Assembly (NCBI GenBank): GCA_951813625.1
Contig: CATOTS010000002.1
Coordinates: 62,001 to 126,000, forward strand
Direction: 5' to 3'
Source: an uncultured Caldilineaceae bacterium
GTDB taxonomy: Bacteria > Chloroflexota > Anaerolineae > Caldilineales > Caldilineaceae
DNA: 64,000 nucleotides
Shown: in pieces, positions 35,816-45,007 of the stretch
Numbering within the stretch: the stretch's first letter is position 1
Layout of the letters: each line of letters opens with the position of its first letter
The notes under the pieces: model-generated
What the model was told of the DNA's origin: nothing
The model's input: the letters and a program-made list of their open reading frames with translations, nothing else
Database searches by the model: none
Made by a program: the position numbers and the translations under genes

Positions 35816-37405
35816 ATGCTGAGAATCGAAGGATATCCCGACCGGTTGAGCGTTCTGCCTGGAGAGGAAATCGCCTTCCACATCTCGACCAATGCGTCAG
35901 CGTACGATATCGAGATCGCCCGCGTCGGCGCGACGCGCGAACCGGTCTGGACCAGCGCCGGTCTGGAAGGCCGCAGCTACCCAACGCCGGAGAATGCATC
36001 GTCGTACGGCTGCGGCTGGCCTGCCGCCATTCAGGTGCCGGTCCCTCAGGAGTGGCAATCCGGTTACTACAGCGCCCTGCTGCGCGCTTCCGCGGCGGAT
36101 GGGCGCACAGCGATCGGAGAGCTGTCCTTTGTGGTCAGGTCGGCGCATCCGGGGCGCGATACGTCAATCCTGCTGCAGCTGACCACCAACACCGATTGCG
36201 CCTACAACACCTGGGGCGGCTCGACTTTCTACAGCGGCCCCGACGGTCCGGCGCGGCGACTTTCCTTCGCGCGCCCGTTCGCCGGCTTCCGTTTGGACGA
36301 GAGCATGTTGCTGTTCGATGTTGATACGGCGTTCGCTGATACGTTGAACGGCGGCGTTGTGACGGACCGGTTGAAGAGCGAGTTTTCGGCGCGCGGCTAC
36401 CCGCTCACGCGCCATATCTCGATGACGATCGAAGAGCCGGGCCGGCTTTGGCACATCCACGACCCGGGCGGGATTTACGGGATCCGGAAAGAAGGGACCC
36501 TGCTCAAAGTCTATGATGCCTACACAGTGTGGGAGAGCTGCTGGCACCAATGGCAGCAGCCGTTTGTCGCCTGGGCCGAACGCGCCGGTTTCCGGCTCGA
36601 CTACGCCGTCAACGGCGATCTTGAGTTCTATCCTGAAATCCTCGAAAACTACCGGCTGGTCCTCAGCGTCGGGCACGACGAATACTGGTCCTCGCCGATG
36701 CGCGACAGCCTGGAGGCGTTCATCGCCGGCGGAGGCAACGCGGCCTTTTTCAGCGGCAACAACGTCTGGTGGCAGGTGCGCTTCGAGGAGGAGGGTCGTG
36801 ACCTTGTCTGTTGGAAGGAGGACTACGAGCAGGACCCGGTCTACGCCGAAGGCAAACACGAGCTGCTCACCACGATCTGGAGTCACCGCCTGGTCAACCG
36901 GCCGGAGAACCAACTGACCGGCGTCCGTTTCGCTTACGGCGGCTATCACCGCTTCTTTGATCAGTTCCAGGATAGCCCGGGCGCGTATACAGTCCACCGG
37001 CCCGACCACTGGGCCTTCGACGGGACTGGGCTTGAGCAGGGTGATCTTCTCGGCGCGCAGGACAAGATCGTCGGCTACGAATGCGATGGCTGCGAGATTG
37101 ACTGGCAGGACGGACTGCCGGTTCCCACGTACCGCGACGGCACGCCTGAGGGCTTCGAGATTCTCGCCACGGCGCCGGCCGCGCTGACCGCAGCAGACAA
37201 CTCGCTCACCCTGGTGCCGAAGGCAATGTGGGGTGAAGGGACGACCCGAAAGCTTCCGCAGCCGGGCGCGGCTGTGTTGGGGGCCTATACGCGCGGCGGC
37301 ACCGTGTTCACTGCTGGCTGCACCGACTGGTCCGGGGGTCTGCGCGGTGGCGATAGGGTCGTCGAGCAGATTTCGTACAATGTTCTGCAGCGGTTGTCGA
37401 AGTAG
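35816..37405 (+). CDS. N,N-dimethylformamidase large-subunit-like protein
   Basis: A 529-residue protein resembling the C-terminal region of the large subunit of N,N-dimethylformamidase. It starts with a beta-sandwich (RIEGYPDRLSVLPGEEIAFHIST). An alpha/beta core follows with TNTDCAYNTWGGSTFYSG, LVLSVGHDEYWS and GGNAAFFSGNNVWWQVRFE, all characteristic blocks of this family. In true DMFase an Fe(III) bound by two Tyr and a Glu hydrolyses amides; such residues cannot be assigned here with certainty. No small subunit is present, so the amide substrate may differ. GAGGAG stands 4 bases before the ATG at 35816. The dehydrogenase gene follows after 62 bases. Confidence 0.8.
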   Translation: MLRIEGYPDRLSVLPGEEIAFHISTNASAYDIEIARVGATREPVWTSAGLEGRSYPTPENASSYGCGWPAAIQVPVPQEWQSGYYSALLRASAADGRTAIGELSFVVRSAHPGRDTSILLQLTTNTDCAYNTWGGSTFYSGPDGPARRLSFARPFAGFRLDESMLLFDVDTAFADTLNGGVVTDRLKSEFSARGYPLTRHISMTIEEPGRLWHIHDPGGIYGIRKEGTLLKVYDAYTVWESCWHQWQQPFVAWAERAGFRLDYAVNGDLEFYPEILENYRLVLSVGHDEYWSSPMRDSLEAFIAGGGNAAFFSGNNVWWQVRFEEEGRDLVCWKEDYEQDPVYAEGKHELLTTIWSHRLVNRPENQLTGVRFAYGGYHRFFDQFQDSPGAYTVHRPDHWAFDGTGLEQGDLLGAQDKIVGYECDGCEIDWQDGLPVPTYRDGTPEGFEILATAPAALTAADNSLTLVPKAMWGEGTTRKLPQPGAAVLGAYTRGGTVFTAGCTDWSGGLRGGDRVVEQISYNVLQRLSK

Positions 37406-37467
37406 ACTGGCTGATGGCAAGTTCACTTTGTCGTACAGGGCAGCATCGCGTTTGAGGAGGCACAGTG

Positions 37468-38496
37468 ATGAAAGCGGCGATCTTGCGGGATGTGGACGAT
37501 TTGAGGGTGGAGGAGTTGCCGGCCCCGAGCCCGGCTGCGGATGAGGTCCTCGTGCGCGTTGCCGCCTGCGGCGTCTGCGCCACCGACGTGAATATGTGGC
37601 GCGGCACGAACCTGGAGGGCACGTTTCCATTTGTTCCCGGGCACGAGTGGGCGGGGGAGATCGTAGAGACCGGCAGCGAGGTCACGAAGTTTGCCGTCGG
37701 CGACCGCGTTGTCGGCGAAGTCGCCGAGACTTGCGGCGTCTGCGCCAGCTGCAAAGAGGGCCTGCCGCCGGTTTCCTGCCTCAATGTCAGGTATTACGGA
37801 TTCAGCTGGCAGACGCCGGGAGGAATGGCCGAATACTGCACGGCAAAAGAGCCGCGGCTGCACAAGATCCCGGACAGTCTGAGCTACGAAGAGGCCGCCC
37901 TGGTCGAGCCGATCTCGATTGGCTATCACGGCGTCTGGGAAACAGGCGGCGGCGTCTTGCCCCACGACCGGGTTGTTATCTTTGGCGGCGGCCCGATCGG
38001 AATGCTGACCTTGCTGACCTGCAAGGCAGCCGGGGCGCCGGTGGTTATGGTCGAGCCGCATCCGCATCGCCGCGACATGGCGCAGGAGCTGGGAGCGGAC
38101 GCTGCCATCGATCCTCTCGAGGGCAGTCTGGAGGATCAGGTGATGGCCTACACGGAGGGCAAGGGCGCGTCGCTCGTGGTCGAATGTTCAGGCAATGGGG
38201 CCGCACGGGCGTCAACGCTGGACGTTGTCGGCTTTCGCGGGCGCATCGTTATTATCGGCATCAGGGCGAATGCCAAGGTCCCGCTCGAGCTGGACAAGCT
38301 CGTTTTCAAAGAGGCGACCATGGCCGGTTCGGACGGGAGCGGCTTCGTCTTCGCCAAGCCCCTTGAGCTGATGTCGCGCCGTGTGGTCGATTTTTCCAAG
38401 GTGATCACCCACCGTTTCCCCCTGGAGCAGGTCAACCAGGCGCTCGAACTCGGCGCGGGTCAGGCCGAATCCAGCAAGATTATGATTGTGCCGTAG
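37468..38496 (+). CDS. Zinc-dependent alcohol dehydrogenase (MDR family)
   Basis: A 342-residue medium-chain dehydrogenase. The catalytic zinc site is in ACGVCATDVN and VPGHEWAGEIVETG, the structural zinc lobe is ETCGVCASCKEGLPPVSC, and the nucleotide fold is RVVIFGGGPIGMLTLLTC. GAGGAGG precedes the ATG at 37468 (a GTG lies one codon earlier). The pattern is close to sorbitol or L-threonine dehydrogenases. It is not a close copy of the dehydrogenase at 31229. It is flanked by the dimethylformamidase-like and TIM-barrel genes in the same direction. Confidence 0.9.
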   Translation: MKAAILRDVDDLRVEELPAPSPAADEVLVRVAACGVCATDVNMWRGTNLEGTFPFVPGHEWAGEIVETGSEVTKFAVGDRVVGEVAETCGVCASCKEGLPPVSCLNVRYYGFSWQTPGGMAEYCTAKEPRLHKIPDSLSYEEAALVEPISIGYHGVWETGGGVLPHDRVVIFGGGPIGMLTLLTCKAAGAPVVMVEPHPHRRDMAQELGADAAIDPLEGSLEDQVMAYTEGKGASLVVECSGNGAARASTLDVVGFRGRIVIIGIRANAKVPLELDKLVFKEATMAGSDGSGFVFAKPLELMSRRVVDFSKVITHRFPLEQVNQALELGAGQAESSKIMIVP

Positions 38497-38553
38497 AGCG
38501 AGGCCGTCCCGAGTTCGTTTCATCGAAAGAACAATGTAAAGGGGGTAGAGCAG

Positions 38554-39444
38554 ATGAAAATCACATTGGACCCACTCGTGCATTCCGATCTCTCCTTGCC
38601 GGAAATACCCTACATGGCGGCCAAATTGGGGTATGAGTATCTCGAACTCTGTTCGCGCGACGAATTCATACCCGAATATCACCCGCCGCGCGCCAATGCC
38701 GACCGCATCAATGAATTTAAGCAGGCGCTGCGCGATGCCGGCGTCGAGCTGGCCTCGATGCTGGTCACCTACCGCTGGGCCAGCCCGTTGGAAGACGAGC
38801 GCGAGGCGGCCGTTCGCTATTGGAAACGGGCGATTGAAATTGCGGTGGAGCTCGAGTGCCAGACGGTGAATTCGATCCTGGACCGCGGGCCTTCGCCGCA
38901 GCGGTCCAACTTCCGCATCGGGCCGGAGATGGCCGAGGAGTGCGAGACGGCTTTTTGGAAGTCGATTGAAGAGCTGGTGCCGATCTTCGAGCGGGAAGGG
39001 CTGCCGCTGCACATCGAAGCGCATCCCGACGACTTCATCGAGGACAACAACCTGGCCGTGGACATTATCCAGTCCATCGGCTCGCCGATGGTGAAATACC
39101 TCTACTGCGCGCCGCACACCTATTATCTGGGCGAGGACATGGCGGCGATGATCCGTTACGCTGCGCCGGTGCTGGCCCACGTGCACGTGGCGGATACCTT
39201 CAACCACAACGCGGGCTGGCGCTACGTGATGAACCCGCCCGGCTCAACCACGCGCATCCATCAGCATCTCGACATCGGCGAGGGCGAAATCGACTGGGAT
39301 GTCTTCTTCAAGACCCTGGCCGAAGTTGGCTTTGACGGCATCATGACGAGCCAGGTCTTCGCCTATCTGCCCGACCGCGCGGTGGCGTCTTCAAGCTTCA
39401 TGCGCGAACGCATCCAACACTACGTCGACAAGTACTGGGACTGA
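38554..39444 (+). CDS. Sugar phosphate isomerase/epimerase family protein (TIM barrel)
   Basis: A 296-residue xylose-isomerase-like TIM barrel. Metal-site candidates are LPLHIEAHPDDF (Glu/His), LYCAPHTYYLG (His) and VLAHVHVADT (His). A GGGGG site lies 8 bases before the ATG. It ends the three-gene operon that starts at 35816. The family acts on keto-sugars or inososes. Dehydrogenase plus isomerase is a common pairing in sugar or polyol oxidation. Confidence 0.88.
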   Translation: MKITLDPLVHSDLSLPEIPYMAAKLGYEYLELCSRDEFIPEYHPPRANADRINEFKQALRDAGVELASMLVTYRWASPLEDEREAAVRYWKRAIEIAVELECQTVNSILDRGPSPQRSNFRIGPEMAEECETAFWKSIEELVPIFEREGLPLHIEAHPDDFIEDNNLAVDIIQSIGSPMVKYLYCAPHTYYLGEDMAAMIRYAAPVLAHVHVADTFNHNAGWRYVMNPPGSTTRIHQHLDIGEGEIDWDVFFKTLAEVGFDGIMTSQVFAYLPDRAVASSSFMRERIQHYVDKYWD

Positions 39445-39849
39445 TTTTGAGGCCGGTTGCATGGCGCGGCCGTCAAGCCGTCCGGTAATTCGTAGATAGT
39501 AGGCAACTACTCAGCCGCAATCAGTCTGCGACCCTGAATGGGGCGAGCGAAGGTGTTTTCTTTCTCCTCACCCCGCTTTACTTTCTCCCTGCTTTTTGGA
39601 CGGTCGGGCCTGCGGCCCTCCCTTGTGCGGGGGGACTCCCCCCGCAACGCCCCCCTCCAAAACCAGCGCTCACCGACTGTACGCCCTATTCCCGGCAGTG
39701 CGGGTCAACCAACGTGGTGGCGGCCAACCGAATACGCAATCAGAGAATCTGAATGGCGGCGGCGATGAAGCACCGGTCGAGACAGACGCTGAATGTGGCT
39801 TAGTAGCTACGATAGTAGATTATTGGCGCGCGGCAGTGACCACTATCCA
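39445..39849. other. Convergent intergenic region holding a MITE-like element
   Basis: 405 bases between two converging genes, nearly all occupied by the family 2 element. The remaining 39819-39849 has CACTATCCACTATC-type short repeats like those at 45040-45060. Confidence 0.45.
39503..39810 (+). mobile_element. MITE-like element, family 2, copy D
   Basis: A 308-base element flanked by direct repeats GATAGTAG (39495-39502 and 39811-39818). The ends are imperfect inverted repeats: CAACTACTCAGCCGCAATCAG on the left matches TAGCTACTAAGCCACATTCAG read inward from the right. It carries the 59-base GC palindromic core at 39598-39656. The stretch 39590-39814 matches window bases 17-240. No coding capacity. 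The flanking sequence is itself rich in GATAGT-type short repeats, so the target duplication is a little less certain than for family 1. Confidence 0.72.
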
Positions 39850-41196
39850 CTATCTACTACCCACTGCCGTTTCAGAGACTTCGACAGACTCCTCTCTGGC
39901 AAGAATCTGAATTGAAGAGTTGGGAAAGACGGCGACGGTCGCGTCCGCCGGCAGCTTGGCGGCCAGCTGCTCGATGATCGTCTCCCAGTTGCGGAAGAGC
40001 AGACCGCCCTTGTGGCGCGCCGGAAACTCCGAAGCCTGGAACTGTTCAGACAGAACGAGCAGGCTTGCGGGCCCGTCGACCACCGCCCGCGGGTCGGGTG
40101 TTGCGCCGTTCTCGGCTCTGCTCTTCAAGTAGCGTGACCACGGCAGCTGCAGCCCCGCGCCGTGGTAGGAGATGCCGTCGCTGGCCGCGTTCAGAATGAT
40201 CTTGTAGGGTTCCCGCTCGAAGTAGGGCGCTGCCCACAGCGACTTGTCGCCCTGAATCGGATCGGCGTCCAACGGGTATGCGTTGCAGACCAGCAGGTCG
40301 GCCTCCTGCCGCAGCCTGTTGGGGATGTGCGTGGCGTAGACGCGCTGCGCGAAGCGGGCGCCGGTCCGGTGGGCCTTGACAAAGTCGCCGACGAAAAGGC
40401 CGGCAATCTGCCTGCGGCCGGTCAGCACGCAGTTGACGATCATGTCCAGCCCGATGCGGCGCGCCACCTCCTCGGAGACGTCGCGGTGATCGCGTATGCC
40501 ACCCTCCACCAGCGGCGCGTCTTCCTCTTCGCCCTCTTCCGGCATGCGGCGCTCGATATTGCCATGTCCCCGGCGGGCCGAAAAGCGGTGGAAATTGTGT
40601 ATGGTGACGAAACCGGCCACGCCCGGCAAGATCAGCTTGGCGCCGCCGCCGAATCCGACGGCGGGGTGCGGATAGATGCCGCCGACACAGACTTTGAACT
40701 CGGCCTCGGCGACGATGCGGTTGACATAGATAGGCGTGCCGTCGTCGAGGCTGTCGTATCCGACCAGGTCTCCGGCCATGAAGTCGTGCGAGGCGGTCGC
40801 GTAGTCGGCGGCAACCTTTGAGCCCACCTTCATGGCGATTTCCTCTTCGGTCAGCGGGCGGTGCGAGCCGCAGCCGACAACGATCGTGGTCTTTGATTTG
40901 GGCACGCCGGCCGCGGCCAGTTCCTCCAACACGTGGGGCAGCATATCAGCCGCCGGTGTGGGCCGGCCCAGGTCATCGACGACAATTGCGGCGCTGGCGC
41001 GGCCCCTGGCCGCGTCGCGGATGCGCGGCATCCCGATCGGATTGTCGAACGCGGCGGCAATCTGCGCGGCATCGAGCGCGGGCGCGCCCTGATTGGCGCA
41101 GACATGGAGATTCCAGCCGGCGGGGAACGTGAGGGTACGGTCGTCGTCGCCGAACCAGGCGCGTGCGGGGACGGTTATGGTCTGTGTGTTGTTCAT
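39850..41196 (-). CDS. larA: LarA-family (lactate racemase-like) protein
   Basis: A 448-residue protein of the nickel-pincer lactate racemase family (DUF2088). Family blocks are clear: AIVVDDLGRPTPAADML, VVGCGSHRPLTEEE (active-site His) and GGIYPHPAVGFGGGAKLILPG with the Lys that carries the nickel-pincer nucleotide and the His before it. LarA interconverts D- and L-lactate; many relatives racemise or epimerise other 2-hydroxy acids. Cofactor-making larB, larC and larE are not in the window. The start MNNTQTITVP at 41196 fits the family better than the longer frame. It is a single gene, convergent with the operon to its left. Confidence 0.85.
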   Translation of the reverse strand: MNNTQTITVPARAWFGDDDRTLTFPAGWNLHVCANQGAPALDAAQIAAAFDNPIGMPRIRDAARGRASAAIVVDDLGRPTPAADMLPHVLEELAAAGVPKSKTTIVVGCGSHRPLTEEEIAMKVGSKVAADYATASHDFMAGDLVGYDSLDDGTPIYVNRIVAEAEFKVCVGGIYPHPAVGFGGGAKLILPGVAGFVTIHNFHRFSARRGHGNIERRMPEEGEEEDAPLVEGGIRDHRDVSEEVARRIGLDMIVNCVLTGRRQIAGLFVGDFVKAHRTGARFAQRVYATHIPNRLRQEADLLVCNAYPLDADPIQGDKSLWAAPYFEREPYKIILNAASDGISYHGAGLQLPWSRYLKSRAENGATPDPRAVVDGPASLLVLSEQFQASEFPARHKGGLLFRNWETIIEQLAAKLPADATVAVFPNSSIQILAREESVEVSETAVGSR

Positions 41197-41328
41197 GGCT
41201 TTTGCCTTCGTATAGTCATAGGGTTGGCTGTATAGTGATGGCAATCATGTTAGAATGAGGAGTTCCTTAGCGTGTCTTCAACCTGTTTCGCGAAAGGGGA
41301 ACGCAGGCCACAACATAGTCAGACACGC

Positions 41329-42540
41329 TTACCAACGGTTGCCTCCAAGTTGACCACTGAGCCACAAGTCACCTAAAGAGTATTCCTTGAGCCATTCGCG
41401 TAGCCTTTCCTGGTCCAGTCGGCGCACCGTTGTCGAGTTGTTCTCCTTCTCGCACACGAGCACGGCCTCAGGAATATGAGACAGCGCGTCAACCAGAATG
41501 TCGGAGTGGGTGGTTACGATTATCTGTGTTCGTTGTGATGCTTCAATCAGCATTTCTGCTACAAGTGGTAGGATGTCGGGATGCAATCCCAGGTCCGGCT
41601 GTTCGATACAGATCAGTGGCGGCGCTGAGGGATGGCTGAGGACGGTAGCCAGGCAAATGAAACGCATTGTGCCGTCAGAAAGGCGTGTGGCCGGAACCCA
41701 GGCGTCCAGGCCCCCTTCGCGCAGAAAGAACTGCACTGTCCCGCCTTCGACCGAGACCGAAAAGTCCCTGAATTGGTCGAGGAACTTGGAGAGAAGCTCG
41801 TTCAGGGCTTCTTTGGTGCCCCCCGTACGTTCAAAAGAATTAAGAACCAGGCCAAGGTTGCTTGCATCTTCAACCAAGAAGTCGTTGGACTGATCAACTG
41901 CCTGCGGATTGCGAAGCGCTGAATTGCGTCCCGTATCCCAATCCCGGTAGAGCTTGAACTGCTTATACTTGTCGCCCAAATACGTGATCGCCGGATATTG
42001 CAAGGGGTCCCGACGTTGTGACAACACTGATTGATTGGGCGTAAGCTCCTCACTACTTGAATTCAGGTATTCTCCCTCGCTTCCCTTGGCCTTCTTTCGA
42101 TTGAAATCAGCGGGAACGCTGAGCAAAGGACGTCCGCTGTTAGAGAAAAAGTATAGGGATGAGTTCTGTTCTTCGTTTTCATCGCCAATCAACTCGTCAA
42201 TTAGCCCAAAACGCTGACCAATTGACCCAAACTTGACGCTATGGCGCAACGGCATGGCCCCGTCGGGATAGGTCAGTGTTGCCTCCAAGACAGCTTCTGG
42301 CAACACACTTGCTCCCTTCCATAGCCACTCTTCCGTGCCTCCGCCCGCGCGCACCGGCGCAATCAGATCGGTCGCTGAGGCCCGCAGTAGATCGATGGCA
42401 TCTATTATATTGGACTTGCCCGACCCATTCGGCCCGATGAACACATTCAGTGCGCCGAGCTCGAATGGCGGCGAGTCTGGACCGAAGGACAGCAGGTTCC
42501 GAAGTTTGAGCGTTCGGATAAACCTCGCGTCCCCCAACAT
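41329..42540 (-). CDS. AAA (RecF/OLD-like) ATPase
   Basis: A 403-residue ABC/SMC-type ATPase (AAA_21-like). Walker A is FIGPNGSGKSNIIDAIDLL, the signature is RLSDGTMRFICL, Walker B is LICIEQPDLGLHP and the H-loop is TTHSDIL. Such ATPases bind DNA ends or act as sensors in anti-phage systems, often beside a DUF4276/TOPRIM or nuclease partner. None is adjacent here: the neighbours are larA and a MITE-like element. It has lower GC than the surrounding genes, suggesting transfer. The last residues (GDLWLSGQLGGNRW) match a common ending in this group. A repair or defence role is plausible but unproven. Confidence 0.85.
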   Translation of the reverse strand: MLGDARFIRTLKLRNLLSFGPDSPPFELGALNVFIGPNGSGKSNIIDAIDLLRASATDLIAPVRAGGGTEEWLWKGASVLPEAVLEATLTYPDGAMPLRHSVKFGSIGQRFGLIDELIGDENEEQNSSLYFFSNSGRPLLSVPADFNRKKAKGSEGEYLNSSSEELTPNQSVLSQRRDPLQYPAITYLGDKYKQFKLYRDWDTGRNSALRNPQAVDQSNDFLVEDASNLGLVLNSFERTGGTKEALNELLSKFLDQFRDFSVSVEGGTVQFFLREGGLDAWVPATRLSDGTMRFICLATVLSHPSAPPLICIEQPDLGLHPDILPLVAEMLIEASQRTQIIVTTHSDILVDALSHIPEAVLVCEKENNSTTVRRLDQERLREWLKEYSLGDLWLSGQLGGNRW

Positions 42541-42629
42541 GTGGGCGCCTCTTATCTGTCAGTTTTTGCTGAAATCGCACTGACATTCTATCACAACAGG
42601 AGCAGGCCGCACCTGCCCATTTTTGGCTC

Positions 42630-43025
42630 GAGTGCATCCAACTATTGGGGTCGGAATCGTTTGGCAGGGACTTCCTGCCAGCGGCGGCAGAAATTGTTTG
42701 CCGGCTTTGGGAGAGGTACAGGGCAGGCGCAAGGCAGGCACGGGGCCTTCCCCTACTGTGGCCGCGGCGTTCGCTGAGGTGGGTGCGGCGCGATGGGACG
42801 CAGGCGGAACAGGGTCGCAGGGACCCCACACTCGCCGGGGGAGAACATCAGGGGGGCGTTGCGGGGGGAGTCCCCCCGCACAAGGGAGGGCCGCAGGCCC
42901 GACCGTCCAAAAGGATACACGAAAGCGTATACCCCCACTCCGCCAGAGAATGGAGCGTGGACCGGCCATGAATTCGTTGCAACCCGAGGCATAGGAATCT
43001 GCACCCCAATATTGGACTGCACCCG
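42630..43025 (-). mobile_element. MITE-like element, family 1, copy E
   Basis: A 396-base element with terminal inverted repeats of about 29 bases. The left end (42630-42658) begins GAGTGCATCCAACTATTGGG; the reverse complement of the right end (42994-43024) begins GGGTGCAGTCCAATATTGGG. It is flanked by direct repeats TTGGCTC (42623-42629 and 43026-43032). The 59-base GC core lies at 42850-42908 in the minus orientation. Both arms match the composite element at 34660-35308 in inverse orientation. It has no coding capacity, so it must be mobilised in trans if active. Confidence 0.8.
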
Positions 43026-43157
43026 TTGGCTCCGACGGTGCGGCCAGTCCCTTACAGGCGCACATCCTCTATTCAGGCGCCCGTTCACTGCTGGCAAAGG
43101 ATGAAGTCTGCGCACGCAAGCCAATCTGCCGCCGCCAGTGTGAATTCCACCAATTTT

Positions 43158-43186
43158 TTGACAGTCACCACTTCTCTGTTTATACT
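43158..43186 (+). promoter_or_regulatory. Near-consensus sigma70 promoter for the peptide/sugar transport operon
   Basis: TTGACA (43158-43163) and TATACT (43181-43186) are separated by exactly 17 bases. The first gene starts about 150 bases downstream. Confidence 0.8.
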
Positions 43187-43336
43187 CAGCCCTGTTCAAC
43201 TTGGCAGGCCCATCGATCCCCCTTGCCAAAGCGGACAAGGAACGTCAAAGTATTCGTTTCATTGTCGTTTGCGGGGGCTTGGCGTCTGCTTCTCTTCAGT
43301 CTTACAACTTCCCAACTAATGAAAGGAAAGTCGCAA

Positions 43337-44989
43337 ATGAGACCGAAGCATTCGATGACCAGACGAGATTTTCTGCGATATTCGGCACTGAGCGGATCGG
43401 CTGCGCTCCTGGTTGCCTGCGGGCCCGCAGTGCCCGCCGGCGATACTGGCGAGGCCGCGCCGGATGAGGCGCCGGCAGAGGCCCCGGCAGCCGATATGAG
43501 CGGCCCCAAGCAGGGCGGCACGATGGTCTGGGTTGGCCACCAGGAAGTTGCCGGACTCAGCCCGGCAGACATCGGCCCAACCGTCCACTGGGTCATGATC
43601 ATCAACATCCACAATCCTCTCGTGACCGTGGATGAGAACAACGAGTCGGAGCTGGTGCTGGCCGAGTCGGTCGACGTTTCCGACGACGGCCTCACCTACA
43701 CGTTCAAGCTGCACGAAGGTGTCCTCTTCCACGACGGCACCGAGCTGACCGCAGACGACGTTGCCTACACCTACAATTACTACCGCAATCCCGACAATGG
43801 CGCGCCGATCGTCGGCAGGTTCACCGGCATCGGTTCGGTCGAAGCCGCGGACAAGTACACCGTCCAGGTCAACATGGACGATGTCAACGCGGCCTCCCTT
43901 ACATCGTGGGCGACTGTGCCGATTCTGCAGTCGGCCTACCATGCCGAGGTCGGCGAAGATACCTACCGCACCGCGCCGATCGGCACCGGCCCCTACAAAT
44001 TGAAGGAGTGGCGCCCGGCCGAGTTCACCGAGCTTGAGGCCTTCGACGACCATTTCCGCGGCCGGCCCAATATCGACGTGCTGCGCGAAGACATCGTGCC
44101 GGAACCGTCGGTGCGCATGATCGCTCTCCAGACCGGCGAGGCCGACTCGGCCGTATGGCCCTTGCTGGTCGAGGACAGCATCTTCCTGGAAGCGGAGCCG
44201 AGCTTCGTCAATTTCCGCACGCTGGCCAACTCGATCAAGCACTTCCCGCTCAACAACAGCATTCCCCAGCTGGCGGAGAAAGAGGTGCGGCAGGCGATGA
44301 TGTACGCGCTCGATCGCCAGCGCATTATCGACGATCTGTGGAACGGCGCGGCCCAGGTCTCACATTCCAACCTGACGCCGGCCAGCCCCTATCATCACTT
44401 AGGGCTGAAGCAGTATGATTTCAACCCGCAGGAGGCGATGGCGCTGTTGGACGGCGCCGGCTGGGCGGCTGGCAGCGACGGCATGCGCGAGAAGGACGGC
44501 ACCAAGCTTACCTTCACGATCACGACGATCACCGGCGACCAGGCGCGGCGTCCTATCGCCGAACTGGCGCAGCTGATGTTTGCCGACGTCGGAATCGACG
44601 TGCAGCTGGAAGAGGCGCCGGTCGCCACGATCCTCCAGGGCATGCGCGAAGGCACGATGGACGCCTCGCTCTTCAACTGGACCTACGGCAGCGCGGTCGA
44701 GCCGGACCCGTTCAGCACGCTTCACTCGGAGGGCGGCAACAACTTTGCCCAGTTCAACAACGCCCGCGTGGATGAGCTGATCGAAGAAGGTCTCCAGGTC
44801 GTCTCCTACGCGGAGCGCGAGCCGTACTATCACGAGATCCAGGAGATCTTCGTCGAAGAGCAGCCGGTCCTCAACCTGCAGTTCGACGAGTGGATGAACG
44901 TATTCAACAGCCGTATCAAGGGGCTGCCGGAGAGTCCAAAGAACAGCTCGATGTACCAGCAGGCCTACAAGTGGTGGATTGAAGAATAA
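43337..44989 (+). CDS. Peptide/oligosaccharide ABC transporter substrate-binding lipoprotein (family 5)
   Basis: A 550-residue extracellular binding protein of the DppA/OppA type. The N-terminus has a Tat motif TRRDFLRYSALSG and a lipobox LVAC (Cys 28). The mature protein shows the family 5 blocks GLTYTFKLHEGVLFHDGTEL, TADDVAYTYNYY, GTGPYKLKEW and EVRQAMMYALDRQRII. The start at 43337 follows AAGGAAAG and begins with the signal peptide; the longer frame would put it mid-protein. It is the first gene of a transport operon with DppB and DppC homologues. The ligand could be a peptide, nickel chelate or oligosaccharide. Confidence 0.93.
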   Translation: MRPKHSMTRRDFLRYSALSGSAALLVACGPAVPAGDTGEAAPDEAPAEAPAADMSGPKQGGTMVWVGHQEVAGLSPADIGPTVHWVMIINIHNPLVTVDENNESELVLAESVDVSDDGLTYTFKLHEGVLFHDGTELTADDVAYTYNYYRNPDNGAPIVGRFTGIGSVEAADKYTVQVNMDDVNAASLTSWATVPILQSAYHAEVGEDTYRTAPIGTGPYKLKEWRPAEFTELEAFDDHFRGRPNIDVLREDIVPEPSVRMIALQTGEADSAVWPLLVEDSIFLEAEPSFVNFRTLANSIKHFPLNNSIPQLAEKEVRQAMMYALDRQRIIDDLWNGAAQVSHSNLTPASPYHHLGLKQYDFNPQEAMALLDGAGWAAGSDGMREKDGTKLTFTITTITGDQARRPIAELAQLMFADVGIDVQLEEAPVATILQGMREGTMDASLFNWTYGSAVEPDPFSTLHSEGGNNFAQFNNARVDELIEEGLQVVSYAEREPYYHEIQEIFVEEQPVLNLQFDEWMNVFNSRIKGLPESPKNSSMYQQAYKWWIEE

Positions 44990-45007
44990 GGACAGCCGTC
45001 AAGGCGC

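Larger units (their letters stand above)
42541..43336. other. Divergent intergenic region with MITE-like element and promoter
   Basis: About 800 bases between the AAA ATPase and the peptide-binding protein gene. It is half filled by the family 1 element (42630-43025), then holds the strong plus-strand promoter at 43158-43186 and a leader of about 145 bases. No gene was seen. Confidence 0.5.
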
